NCBI GenBank assembly: GCA_905182825.1
Contig: CAJJDJ010000034.1
Location: 1 to 6,704 of the forward strand
Length of the DNA: 6,704 nucleotides
Direction: 5' to 3'
Source: Thiotrichaceae bacterium UBA7359
GTDB lineage: Bacteria > Pseudomonadota > Gammaproteobacteria > Eutrophobiales > Eutrophobiaceae
Positions within the stretch are counted from its first letter, which is position 1. Every line of letters begins with the position of its first letter. A program made the position numbers and the translations under genes. The notes beneath the pieces were generated by a model, which searched no databases, was not told the origin of the DNA, and saw only the letters and a program-made list of their open reading frames with translations. This document shows positions 1 through 6,529 of this stretch, one piece after another.

Positions 1-2
1 TA

Positions 3-218
3 CTATATGAGTATAGCTTTGCTTTTATTCATAGCATTAATATGCTTTTTTTCCCATGGTAAATTATGATGTTCAATCAATTCAGAGACAATTTGAGCTC
101 TTTCAAAATTTTTAAAATATCATCCTAATACTGGACGAAAGTAATATGTCTGATTTACAACATAAACGCTTAAGACGATATTGCAATTGAGAGAATTCTC
201 AATTACCGATCTAGCACT
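3..218 (-). pseudogene. Decayed gene fragment, 3' end, product not recognised
   Basis: Read on the minus strand, this stretch is open from about 218 down to a TAG at 3-5 with a single interruption, a TGA at 120-122. That is unusual in such AT-rich DNA, where the other frames are full of stops. The translation looks like a real protein rather than AT-rich noise: it includes VYVVNQTYYFRPVLG before the TGA, then YFKNFERAQIVSELIEHHN and LPWEKKHINAMNKSKAILI up to the stop. The TGA sits where a Trp codon (TGG) would fit, consistent with a G-to-A nonsense change. No start codon or ribosome site is visible at the upstream end, so the 5' part is lost or frameshifted. Its upstream end overlaps, on the other strand, the start of the plus-strand relic at 172-805. 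I do not recognise the family. Confidence 0.35.
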
Positions 219-805
219 TCAAAATAATAATAGTTACCTATCCTATGCCGAACTTAAACGTGATTTTGTTTTTCGGAAAATCTTTGAAAGTAAAGAATCT
301 TCACTCAGCCCTATCACATAATGTCATTTGTTCATTGATTGTCTTGATTATTATAGTTACTTTTTAGAGCCTGAAGCAGAACAACATACAAAAAAACTCA
401 AAGAACAAATCAGCAATACGTATCACAGTGGTATATCTATATAACATGTGACACCGGCTCTAACGAATCATATTCTGAAGCTTTAGCCACTATATATGTA
501 ATGAAATGGCTAAAAAAATGACATAAATTTATTATCTGCTTATATGCGATTTCAATTTAAAGATAAAAAATTTATTTCTCTTGTTATGAAATATAAACCT
601 TTATTGAATGGGTTATATCTATCTGAAATAAGCTGAGAAAACATGCGTAGTCAAAAAAAAGTTATATTCAATCGGATGAAAGATGAATGTAAAAATTTAA
701 ATACTCATTGGAAAGAAGGTCGTTATACTCAAAGAATGGACTATATTGTTCAGTATTCATGCAAAATGTGAACTAGTTCACTATTTTTTTAAAGCTGTTG
801 GTTAA
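172..805 (+). pseudogene. Decayed gene fragment upstream of the FHA gene (possible VWA-like protein)
   Basis: Coding-like pieces follow one another on the plus strand but are split by stops and frameshifts. Frame 1 at 172-318 (includes LREFSITDLALQNNN) ends in TAA 319-321, and 322-441 (includes FLEPEAEQHTKKLKEQIS) ends in TAA 442-444. Frame 3 at 447-518 (CDTGSNESYSEALATIYVM) ends in TGA 519-521. Frame 1 resumes at 544-768 (includes WKEGRYTQRMDYIVQYSC) with an internal TGA at 634-636. A last shift to frame 2 gives CELVHYFFKAVG and TAA at 803-805. The frame-3 piece, a hydrophobic strand followed by D-T-G-S-N-E-S and a helix, vaguely recalls the MIDAS region of von Willebrand A domains; this is a weak inference. 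The relic ends about 50 bases before the FHA gene and may once have formed an operon with it. Confidence 0.4.
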
Positions 806-855
806 ACTAGGACATCTGTTTTAAAACTAATAATTAGTAATAAAATAAAAATGAG

Positions 856-1740
856 ATGTTAAATAAATTTTTCACTAAACCTATTGAGCTCATCGTCGGC
901 GAGCAAAATCTAACACTAAACTCTCTAACAGATTTTGAGTTTAGTTTGGCTGGTCGCACATCCGTGCCTTCAAAAAAAATAACCGAGATGGTAAAATGTT
1001 CACTTGCTGAATTGAAGAATGAAGCAAGATCTATTAAAGAAATTGAGAGACGCTTTGTTTCTGTTCTGTCAAAATCAATTGAAGAGCCTAGTAGCATTGG
1101 TCGTGCTTTACGTGGAATGGATGCCCAAATTTTTTCGCAAGACCATAATTGGCGTCTAATCGTTAGTGCATTACGTCATGGAGATGACGAGTTAAATGAG
1201 TTTCGTCGTATCGCTGTTGTGAAATATATGCAATACCTCTCGTCTCGACAGGAAATCATCAAGCATCTTTACCTTGAAAAGAAGAGGTATGTCAGATCAA
1301 CCATTTCACCAAATAGCACTAAAGCTGATAGTAACTTTAAAGACGCAGAAAGAAAAAGAAATAAAGATCTTAAATCAATTCCTGATATATACCATCATGC
1401 TGAAATGGAAAAAATGACCAAAGGTGAATATGTAACTATACATATGCAAACTGGTAAACATATTTTAATCTTATTGTCGAATAATCAATGTGAATTAGTC
1501 TCTGATATTTCAGGCATTAAATTTATTGATGATTCTGGACGAAGTTGTGATTTGAAAGTAGGAAAGAATATGATTGGCCGAGACAGTAAAAGCGACATAA
1601 TGATGAATGCAAATTTAAGGGATATTTCGCGGACGCATTTAGTAATTGAAATAAATGACACTAATACCCTATATCTGACTGATCTATCTTCGCATGGCAC
1701 TTCTCTTCCCGCAAAGTATCTCGAGAGTCAAATTTTCTAA
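856..1740 (+). CDS. FHA domain-containing protein, probably C-terminally truncated
   Basis: This is a 294-residue cytoplasmic protein with no signal peptide or membrane segment. Residues 1-145 form a mostly helical, charged region without a named domain (it includes RRFVSVLSKSIEEP and VVKYMQYLSSRQE). Residues 146-190 are a polar linker. From about 213 a forkhead-associated domain begins: GRD at 241-243, ISRTH at 257-261 and SSHGTSL at 278-284 match the G-R, S-R-x-H and N-G-T signatures of phosphothreonine-binding FHA folds, with His at 280 in place of the usual Asn. Only 12 residues follow the GT motif, so the last beta strands of a normal FHA domain are missing. In-frame reading past the TAA continues coding-like. 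The start is the ATG at 856; a nearer ATG at 851 stops after three codons. No clear Shine-Dalgarno is present, which fits former coupling to the upstream gene, now decayed. The partner kinase is unknown. Confidence 0.85.
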   Translation: MLNKFFTKPIELIVGEQNLTLNSLTDFEFSLAGRTSVPSKKITEMVKCSLAELKNEARSIKEIERRFVSVLSKSIEEPSSIGRALRGMDAQIFSQDHNWRLIVSALRHGDDELNEFRRIAVVKYMQYLSSRQEIIKHLYLEKKRYVRSTISPNSTKADSNFKDAERKRNKDLKSIPDIYHHAEMEKMTKGEYVTIHMQTGKHILILLSNNQCELVSDISGIKFIDDSGRSCDLKVGKNMIGRDSKSDIMMNANLRDISRTHLVIEINDTNTLYLTDLSSHGTSLPAKYLESQIF

Positions 1741-1851
1741 AGGGAATTAACTACAACAGAATATACTTTTCATTCTTCTTATTAAATATTCTTCACAAGC
1801 TTTTCTAATTCCTACTCTCTCGAATTAAAAACAGACTATACCAGTATAAAT
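1741..1851 (+). pseudogene. Likely read-through remnant of the FHA gene's 3' end
   Basis: Continuing in the frame of the FHA gene after its TAA (1738-1740) gives RELTTTEYTFHSSY, a TAA at 1783-1785, then IFFTSFSNSYSLELKTDY and a third TAA near 1852. The two open runs of 14 and 22 codons are about the size of the missing terminal strands of the FHA fold and have alternating hydrophobic residues (EYTF, SLEL). I infer that an ancestral, longer gene acquired stop codons here. The alternative is chance openness in AT-rich sequence, and there is no direct homology I can name. Confidence 0.3.
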
Positions 1852-1966
1852 TAATATCAAATAGCTCAGTAAAACAATAATTTATTAGTACACGTATTGA
1901 TAAAATTTGAAGAAGAATAGTGATTTTAGACGGTCGATTTGAAATTTTATATAAAAATAGACTATA
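1827..1966 (+). repeat. 14-bp direct repeat pair upstream of cysH
   Basis: AAAAACAGACTATA at 1827-1840 and AAAAATAGACTATA at 1953-1966 differ at one base and are 126 bases apart. The second copy overlaps the proposed -10 of the cysH promoter. It could be a regulator half-site pair or a coincidence of AT-rich sequence; no known operator consensus is matched. Confidence 0.3.
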
Positions 1967-1968
1967 AA
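1939..1968 (+). promoter_or_regulatory. Candidate sigma-70 promoter for cysH
   Basis: TTGAAA at 1939-1944 (5 of 6 to the -35 consensus), an 18-base spacer, and TATAAA at 1963-1968 (5 of 6 to the -10). Transcription would begin near 1975, before both possible cysH starts. Such matches arise by chance in DNA this AT-rich, so position is the main support. Confidence 0.4.
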
Positions 1969-2059
1969 TATAAAGACTTATTCTATATCCCGCATGGGTC
2001 TTTCTGATAAACTCCATGACTTAATATTAAATTTTAATAATATATATGGCCATAAAGTA

Positions 2060-2785
2060 ATGAGTACAAAGGAATTTAATCTAGACCTATTAGCTAATGA
2101 ATATAACAATCGGTCTCCCGCAGCGGTTATTAAATTAGCTTTTGAAGAGTTTAAAAATGTTGCAATCTCTTTCAGCGGCGCTGAAGACGTAATCTTGATC
2201 GATTTAGCAATAAAAATAAATCCCAATGTGAAGGTATTTTCACTTGACACAGGGCGATTACATGCCGAGACCTATCGTTTTATTGAACAAGTGCGTACAC
2301 ATTACAATATACAATTAGAATTACTCTCACCAGATACTATAGCTTTGCAAGACTTAGTACGTTCAAAGGGTCTTTATAGCTTTTATAAAGATGGTCATAA
2401 GGAATGCTGTAATATTCGCAAAGTTGTTCCTTTACGTCGACGTTTGTCGAGTTTAGATGCTTGGATTACAGGGCAACGTAAAGACCAAAGTCCGAGCACA
2501 CGAAATATGGTCACTGTGATAGAAAAAGATGCTGCTTTTTCAAACAAAGATAAAACAATTTATAAATTTAACCCACTCGCGAACTGGACCTCGGCTGATG
2601 TTTGGGAATATATAAGTAGTAATAAGATTCCTTTCAATACCTTACATGAACAAGGGTATAGCAGTATTGGTTGCGAGCCTTGTACTCGTCCAGTTTTACC
2701 AAATCAACATGAACGTGAAGGGCGTTGGTGGTGGGAAGAATCAACTCAGAAAGAATGTGGATTACATCCCCCTGATAACAAATGA
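2060..2785 (+). CDS. cysH: Adenylylsulfate (APS/PAPS) reductase CysH
   Basis: This enzyme reduces adenylylsulfate to sulfite and AMP with thioredoxin in assimilatory sulfate reduction in the cytoplasm. Counting from the ATG at 2060 (241 residues), SFSGAED at 37-43 is the PP-loop that binds the nucleotide and LDTGRLH at 62-68 is a conserved substrate-site motif. CC at 116-117 together with C205 and C208 (CEPC) are the ligands of the 4Fe-4S cluster that marks the APS-reducing bacterial type. KECGLH near the C-terminus carries the catalytic Cys 233. All key residues are present, so the gene looks functional. The frame stays open to an ATG at 1994, which would add 22 residues. I prefer 2060 because family-like sequence (STKEFNLDLL) and usual length begin there; neither start has a good Shine-Dalgarno. 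The downstream neighbours are a cysB relic and a sulfite-type exporter. Confidence 0.95.
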   Translation: MSTKEFNLDLLANEYNNRSPAAVIKLAFEEFKNVAISFSGAEDVILIDLAIKINPNVKVFSLDTGRLHAETYRFIEQVRTHYNIQLELLSPDTIALQDLVRSKGLYSFYKDGHKECCNIRKVVPLRRRLSSLDAWITGQRKDQSPSTRNMVTVIEKDAAFSNKDKTIYKFNPLANWTSADVWEYISSNKIPFNTLHEQGYSSIGCEPCTRPVLPNQHEREGRWWWEESTQKECGLHPPDNK

Positions 2786-2879
2786 TATCAAGACGTCATA
2801 ATTGAATTTTCAATTAATCCTATTACTTCGGTTACACTAAAAAAATAAAACATGCTTTTGGAAGTCATTTTATTTACTT

Positions 2880-3277
2880 GTAAAGTCGTTCTCTATTGTA
2901 GGATGTAATGATATATACGAATAAACTGTTATAAAATTCTTAATATTTAAAGCCAAAACATAACGCTTTTAATGTGTAAGTCGTTAACAATAAAAATCTA
3001 CAATAGCGCTCATCACTAAAAGCATCAGTAACTAGTGACACATTTAATCTTATTGATGATCCCTCTAGCCATATTAGTAATCACACGCAAAGCTGAAGAT
3101 TATTTTACTCAACTATTTTTCATTAGATTATGGTGTTTATACATCAAAACTTTACTCGGGCACCCATGCTTAATTGCCAACTCAGGGTCGTGACGTACAT
3201 AGGCTTATAATTGTAAAAGAGATATTCAAACCATGATTTACAATTTCTAGATACATTTTTTGTTGCTGCGCTTTGAT
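2880..3277 (-). pseudogene. cysB: cysB pseudogene (LysR-type sulfur regulator relic)
   Basis: CysB activates sulfate assimilation genes under sulfur starvation. On the minus strand from 3277 to 3185 the translation contains IKAQQQKMYLEIVNHGLNIS and then FTIISLCTSRP. This lines up without gaps with the CysB N-terminus as I recall it (start M-K-L-Q-Q-L-R-Y, then E-V-V-N-H-x-L-N-V-S, then L-Y-T-S-Q-P-G), about half of some 33 positions being identical. The expected start codon reads ATC, and the Gly after the helix-turn-helix S-x-P is a TGA (3182-3184). Further down, FIRIYHY at 2902-2925 resembles the conserved FLRGYMYDFI of the CysB C-terminus. The relic spans about 400 bases where an intact gene needs about 970, so much of the effector domain is deleted, and stops occur in every frame. 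It lies tail-to-tail with cysH, a normal partner. The N-terminal match is strong; the middle is not readable with certainty. Confidence 0.75.
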
Positions 3278-3408
3278 TATTTCAAGATGAATATACGATA
3301 GCATTATAAAAATATACATAATAATATCTTTTCAGGATACTGATCAGGCTGTAGATTACATTATCATCTACTCAACAAGATCAAATAGAACATAAATTAC
3401 AGGGGCTT

Positions 3409-4191
3409 ATGGATTTTTCATATACAATTATAGGATTTTTAGTCGGCTTCATAGTAGGAATGACTGGCGTTGGTGGCGGTTCCCTCATGACGCCAATTCT
3501 TGTGCTTGGCTTTGACATAAAGCCTGCGATAGCAGTAGGGACTGATTTGCTTTATGCAGCAATCACGAAGTCAGGTGGTGTTTTCGTCCACCAAAAGCAT
3601 GGAAACATTCAATGGCCTATAGTTGCTTTACTCTCTTTTGGTAGCATACCAGCTTCATTATGCTCAATATTTGTTATCCAATATCTTGATGCATCAGGAA
3701 TTAATTATGATAAATTAATCATGTCTACCCTGAGTGTCGCTTTGATATTAACAGCAATTTTTTTGTTTACTAGAAATCAATTACACAAATTCAGTCAAAA
3801 GGAAAAGCTTGAAACATTAAAAGTGCTTCATCAAAAATATCGTAAACCTGTCACCGTTTTTGCTGGCATTTTAATTGGGATTCTTGTCACTTTATCTTCA
3901 GTAGGTGCCGGTGTCATAGGTGCTGCATTCTTGTTTTTTCTTTATCCTCGACTTAAAGCAATTCAAATAGTAGCCACTGATCTTGCTCATGCAATACCAA
4001 TTACAGGCATTGCGGGCCTAGGTCATGCTCATATAGGTACTGTGAACTATATATTATTAGGCAGTTTACTTCTTGGTTCATTACCGGGGATTTACTTGGG
4101 GAGTCATTTTGGTACTTTTCTTCCTGAAAAAATTATGCGGACTATACTTGCCAGCATGCTTTTAATCATTGGTGTTGGGCTCTTACTTTGA
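3409..4191 (+). CDS. TauE/SafE family sulfite/sulfonate permease
   Basis: This is a 260-residue inner-membrane protein of the TauE/SafE (DUF81) family, whose members export sulfite or organosulfonates or carry other anions. It has the family's two-fold internal repeat. The first half carries GMTGVGGGSLMTPIL (about 17-31) and VGTDLLYAA (43-51). After a polar cytoplasmic loop (about 121-147, rich in K and Q), the second half carries TLSSVGAGVIGAAFL (161-175) and VATDLAHAIPI (188-198). About eight hydrophobic segments can be counted, and the length is normal. The start is well supported: AGGGG at 3401-3405 lies just upstream of the ATG. The gene stands alone, behind the cysB relic and convergent with the ydcH-like gene. 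Placement near cysH suggests handling of sulfite, but substrate cannot be read from sequence. Confidence 0.92.
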   Translation: MDFSYTIIGFLVGFIVGMTGVGGGSLMTPILVLGFDIKPAIAVGTDLLYAAITKSGGVFVHQKHGNIQWPIVALLSFGSIPASLCSIFVIQYLDASGINYDKLIMSTLSVALILTAIFLFTRNQLHKFSQKEKLETLKVLHQKYRKPVTVFAGILIGILVTLSSVGAGVIGAAFLFFLYPRLKAIQIVATDLAHAIPITGIAGLGHAHIGTVNYILLGSLLLGSLPGIYLGSHFGTFLPEKIMRTILASMLLIIGVGLLL

Positions 4192-4260
4192 GCATCTCAT
4201 CAACACCTGTTAAGTTTAATCTTCTGCGACTTAATAAACATACAACATAATTTTTTCCCA

Positions 4261-4289
4261 ATATCGACTATGGTAATTATCTCCGATAT
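4261..4289. repeat. Short inverted repeat between convergent genes
   Basis: ATATCG at 4261-4266 and CGATAT at 4284-4289 form 6-bp arms around 17 bases between the permease and ydcH-like genes. There is no GC-rich stem followed by a T run, so it is not a convincing terminator. No intrinsic terminator is evident for either convergent gene. Confidence 0.2.
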
Positions 4290-4342
4290 CAAGAACCTAT
4301 GCACCCACATAAAAAAATTTTAAGAAATTATTTTGAGGATTA

Positions 4343-4567
4343 TTACGCTAGATTCTGTTTATAAATTTCTATCATAGTCGACATTTTATCTTTAAGGATA
4401 AGTTTTTCTTTTTTAAGCCCTTCCAGACTAAATCGATTAACTTTTATATTTTTCTCATTCGCATCTTTAATAGTACTTTTTAAAATATTATGTTTTTCAA
4501 ATAATCTTTTAAAATCGTTGTTTTCATTAAGTAAAGAATTGACTATTTTCTGATCGTATTCAAACAT
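4343..4567 (-). CDS. YdcH family (DUF465) small protein
   Basis: This is a 74-residue, highly charged, all-helical cytoplasmic protein. It begins MFEYDQKIVNSLL and contains the family's FKRLFEKHNILKSTIKDAN in the middle and LKKEKLILKDKM near the end, matching the YdcH/DUF465 pattern of two helices forming a short coiled-coil hairpin. Length is typical for the family, whose biochemical role is unknown. The start is firm: on the minus strand AGGAAGGAGT (plus coordinates 4569-4578) lies directly before the ATG, the best ribosome site in the window. It converges with the permease gene across 151 bases and points away from the hydrolase gene on its other side, so it is probably transcribed alone. 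Confidence 0.9.
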   Translation of the reverse strand: MFEYDQKIVNSLLNENNDFKRLFEKHNILKSTIKDANEKNIKVNRFSLEGLKKEKLILKDKMSTMIEIYKQNLA

Positions 4568-4578
4568 AACTCCTTCCT

Positions 4579-5036
4579 ATTTTAATGCCCATTTAAATTT
4601 TTAAATTGATAGACATACCCATAGCATCAAACCATATTATTTTATTCAGCAAAAATAAAAGTGATTTCATATAAATTATACAGTATTTATCCTGAAAAGT
4701 TGATAAAAGAGTCAAAATAGACCATGAATAATTCAATCATATTACTTCTGAAAGATAATTTTGATTTATTTGGGCTATAAAATATTTCAAAATTAATTAG
4801 CATTAAAACTTCAAAAACATGTCATCATTCGCTAAGTAAAGTTTACTCGACAAATCAATCCTAGTTTAATCTAGACTGATACATGATCATGTTTTGAGAA
4901 AAAGTGACTCTAAAGACTATTCAAATGCTTTATTCATTACGATTTTTTTTCCATTCTAAAGTATCATGTTACGTATGAATTTTTTTTTAAATAAAAACTT
5001 CTTTAATAAAAAAACCGAACTAATCCCGGCATAATC
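4579..5036. other. Gene-free AT-rich spacer between divergent genes
   Basis: This stretch separates the ydcH-like gene (leftward) from the hydrolase gene (rightward), so both promoters should lie here. I find no frame with recognisable protein. The longest open runs, such as an 18-codon plus-strand ORF near 4724 starting MNNSIILLL and a 38-codon minus-strand ORF below about 4805, have no ribosome site or family resemblance. Notable elements are a perfect 12-bp palindrome at 4881-4892 and T or A tracts at 4943-4950 and 4980-4988. It may be a fully decayed gene, but nothing readable remains. Confidence 0.6.
4881..4892. promoter_or_regulatory. Perfect 12-bp palindrome, possible operator
   Basis: ACATGATCATGT is its own reverse complement and lies about 160 bases upstream of the hydrolase gene. 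Symmetry suggests binding of a dimeric regulator, but it matches no consensus I can name and there is only one copy. Confidence 0.25.
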
Positions 5037-5050
5037 AGGAGATAAATATA

Positions 5051-5971
5051 ATGAAAAAACTCATTCCAATTATTTTATTAAGCTTAAGTCATATTGTTAT
5101 CGCTTCTGATGCGGACTACGATTTTAATATTATTGAGGTCGCTGAAGGTAACTATTTACATAAGGGCATACATGTATCAATAGACGATCATAATCATGAC
5201 AGTATTGCGAACATTGGGTTTATTGTCGGCGAGAGATGTATTGCTGTGATTGACACTGGCGGTTCAATTGATATTGGAATGAAGTTACTCAAGAAGATTA
5301 AATCAATATCAGATAAGCCTATATGTTATGTGATAAATACGCATGTCCATTTTGATCATATATTAGGCAACAAAGCATTCGTCCCAGATAATCCAGAGTT
5401 TATTGGTCATGAAAATCTTGCTGTAGAAGTTGAACAAAATCGAAATTTTTTTTTAGAACAGTTTAAAGATGATCTAGGTCCAAATCCTAGTGCTTCTTCT
5501 ATAATCAGTCCTGATATTTTAATCGATAAACCTACACAATTAGATTTAGGGAATCGTATTATAACTTTGACACCTTTCCCTGTATCTCATAGTCATAGCG
5601 ATTTAACTGTTATGGATAACAAAACTAATACACTTTGGGCAGGTGACTTAATCTTTCGTGAACGAATTCCATCTTTAACGGGGAGTCTAATTGGATGGAT
5701 AGAAGTAATGAAAGAGTTATCAAGCCTTAAAGTTGAATTAGTGATACCAGGTCATGGTCATGTTGCCAAATCAATGCCTATAGCAATTAAACAACAACGA
5801 GATTATTTATATCGACTACTGGATGAAACACGCAATTCTATAGAAGATGGGCAGTTTATCAATGAGGCAGCGGAAAATATTGATAGTGAAAATCTGTCTG
5901 GCTGGTTACTTCATGATTTGCAACATCCGGCAAATGTTTCACGAGCCTTTAATGAATTAGAATGGGAATAA
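5051..5971 (+). CDS. Exported metallo-beta-lactamase-fold hydrolase (quinoprotein relay / SoxH-like)
   Basis: This is a 306-residue zinc hydrolase of the metallo-beta-lactamase superfamily. Residues 1-19 (MKKLIPIILLSLSHIVIAS) form a Sec signal peptide, so the enzyme should act in the periplasm. The metal site is complete: H98-x-H100-x-D102-H103 (THVHFDH), His 180 in VSHSHSD, Asp 199 in WAGD, and His 235 in PGHGH. The overall pattern, including the ending NVSRAFNELEWE, resembles the SoxH-related hydrolases described as quinoprotein relay system zinc metallohydrolases, which neighbour PQQ-dependent alcohol dehydrogenase genes. The substrate is not known; true beta-lactamase activity is unlikely. 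The start is supported by AGGAG at 5037-5041, nine bases before the ATG. The gene appears intact and full length. The FmdB-type gene follows in the same direction after 135 bases. Confidence 0.88.
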   Translation: MKKLIPIILLSLSHIVIASDADYDFNIIEVAEGNYLHKGIHVSIDDHNHDSIANIGFIVGERCIAVIDTGGSIDIGMKLLKKIKSISDKPICYVINTHVHFDHILGNKAFVPDNPEFIGHENLAVEVEQNRNFFLEQFKDDLGPNPSASSIISPDILIDKPTQLDLGNRIITLTPFPVSHSHSDLTVMDNKTNTLWAGDLIFRERIPSLTGSLIGWIEVMKELSSLKVELVIPGHGHVAKSMPIAIKQQRDYLYRLLDETRNSIEDGQFINEAAENIDSENLSGWLLHDLQHPANVSRAFNELEWE

Positions 5972-6062
5972 ACACCATTTCTTTACTTTGAGAATATGCT
6001 TGTATGTAAATAAATTTACTTATAGCGACAATAAGATCATTTTCTCTCGTATAAAATTGCTC

Positions 6063-6068
6063 TATAAT
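6063..6068 (+). promoter_or_regulatory. Candidate -10 box for the FmdB-type gene
   Basis: A perfect TATAAT at 6063-6068 lies about 39 bases before the ATG, with a weak -35 (TTTTCT, 6040-6045, 3 of 6) at 17 bases. This suggests the small gene has its own promoter instead of depending only on the upstream hydrolase gene. Confidence 0.35.
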
Positions 6069-6106
6069 AAATTTATAAACACAAACATGTATAGAAAAAT
6101 ATTCCA

Positions 6107-6445
6107 ATGCCTACCTATGATTATTTCTGTGAAGACAATGATGAGATTGTAGAAGTTCATCATGGCATAAATGACAAATTAAAAACGTGGGGAGAGATCT
6201 GTTATACAGCCCAGATACCTATTGGAGATACTAATGTGTCGGCCCCAGTCAGGTTGGTCATAAGACCTGTTGCTATCAGTTTCCCCACGGGTAACTCAAG
6301 ACTCAAGGAAAACGGATTCACCAAATTAGTAAAGCGGGATGATGGTGTTTATGAAAATGTGACGGCCTCGGGCAGTGAAAAAAAATATATGAAGGCCGGG
6401 GATAAGTCATCTTTACCACATTTGCATAAAAAAATATCAAGTTAA
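6107..6445 (+). CDS. FmdB-family zinc-ribbon-like protein with missing cysteines
   Basis: This 112-residue cytoplasmic protein opens with MPTYDYFCED, the hallmark start of FmdB-type regulatory/zinc-ribbon proteins, and continues VEVHHGINDKLKTWGEICY. Canonical members have two CxxC pairs. Here only C8 and C32 remain, with D-N-D and Y-T-A after them, so a tetrahedral zinc site cannot be made from cysteines alone. The C-terminal part (LKENGFTKLVKRDDGVYENV, about 66-85, then YMKAGDKSSLPHLHKKI) looks like the conserved tail of a longer FmdB subfamily, so the protein is probably functional and not decayed. Family members occur near formamidase and quinoprotein dehydrogenase genes, which agrees with the hydrolase upstream. 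There is no clear Shine-Dalgarno before the ATG; the start is chosen from the conserved MPTYDY. Confidence 0.85.
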   Translation: MPTYDYFCEDNDEIVEVHHGINDKLKTWGEICYTAQIPIGDTNVSAPVRLVIRPVAISFPTGNSRLKENGFTKLVKRDDGVYENVTASGSEKKYMKAGDKSSLPHLHKKISS

Positions 6446-6529
6446 AAGAACACAGTGTGTGAATAGAATCACATTCAAGACATAAAATAATCAAACCATT
6501 TCTCCTAACCTATCAATATCTACTTTTCT

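Noticed and set aside
185..204. AATTGAG/CTCAATT inverted repeat in the left relic region as an operator or insertion-element end.
   Set aside because: There is a single copy inside decayed coding sequence, with no matching partner or target duplication elsewhere in the window.
120..636. Reading TGA as tryptophan would join several relic fragments, hinting at a changed genetic code.
   Set aside because: Intact genes here use TGG for conserved Trp, and both cysH and the permease gene end in TGA, so TGA is a stop in this organism. The breaks are better explained by G-to-A decay.
834..1097. Antisense open frames within the FHA gene (also at 1485-1700).
   Set aside because: They mirror the real coding frame, have no ribosome site and no recognisable protein.
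1805..2250. Minus-strand open frames over the cysH leader and the cysH 5' end.
   Set aside because: The composition is AT-driven (I, L, Y, S rich) or a shadow of cysH; no family resemblance and no start signal.
2800..2815. AATTGAA/TTCAATT hairpin just after cysH as a terminator.
   Set aside because: The stem is almost all A-T with a two-base loop and no T run follows, so termination is not supported.
3020..3170. On the plus strand a frame containing NHTQS and later HQNFTRAPML recalled the CysB effector-domain motifs.
   Set aside because: The clear CysB N-terminal match is on the minus strand, so the plus-strand resemblance must be chance.
3083..3214. Minus-strand ORF reading AYVRHDPELAIKHGCPSK and onward to a stop near 3108 looks protein-like.
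   Set aside because: It is in a different frame from the cysB relic it overlaps, has no start or ribosome site, and the homology supports the cysB frame. At most it is the relic's continuation after a frameshift, which I could not confirm.
6006..6019. GTAAAT/ATTTAC inverted repeat after the hydrolase gene as a terminator.
   Set aside because: The stem is short and AT-rich, with a two-base loop and no T tract.
6450..6460. ACACAGTGTGT near-palindrome after the FmdB-type gene.
   Set aside because: It is too short and isolated to assign to any regulator.
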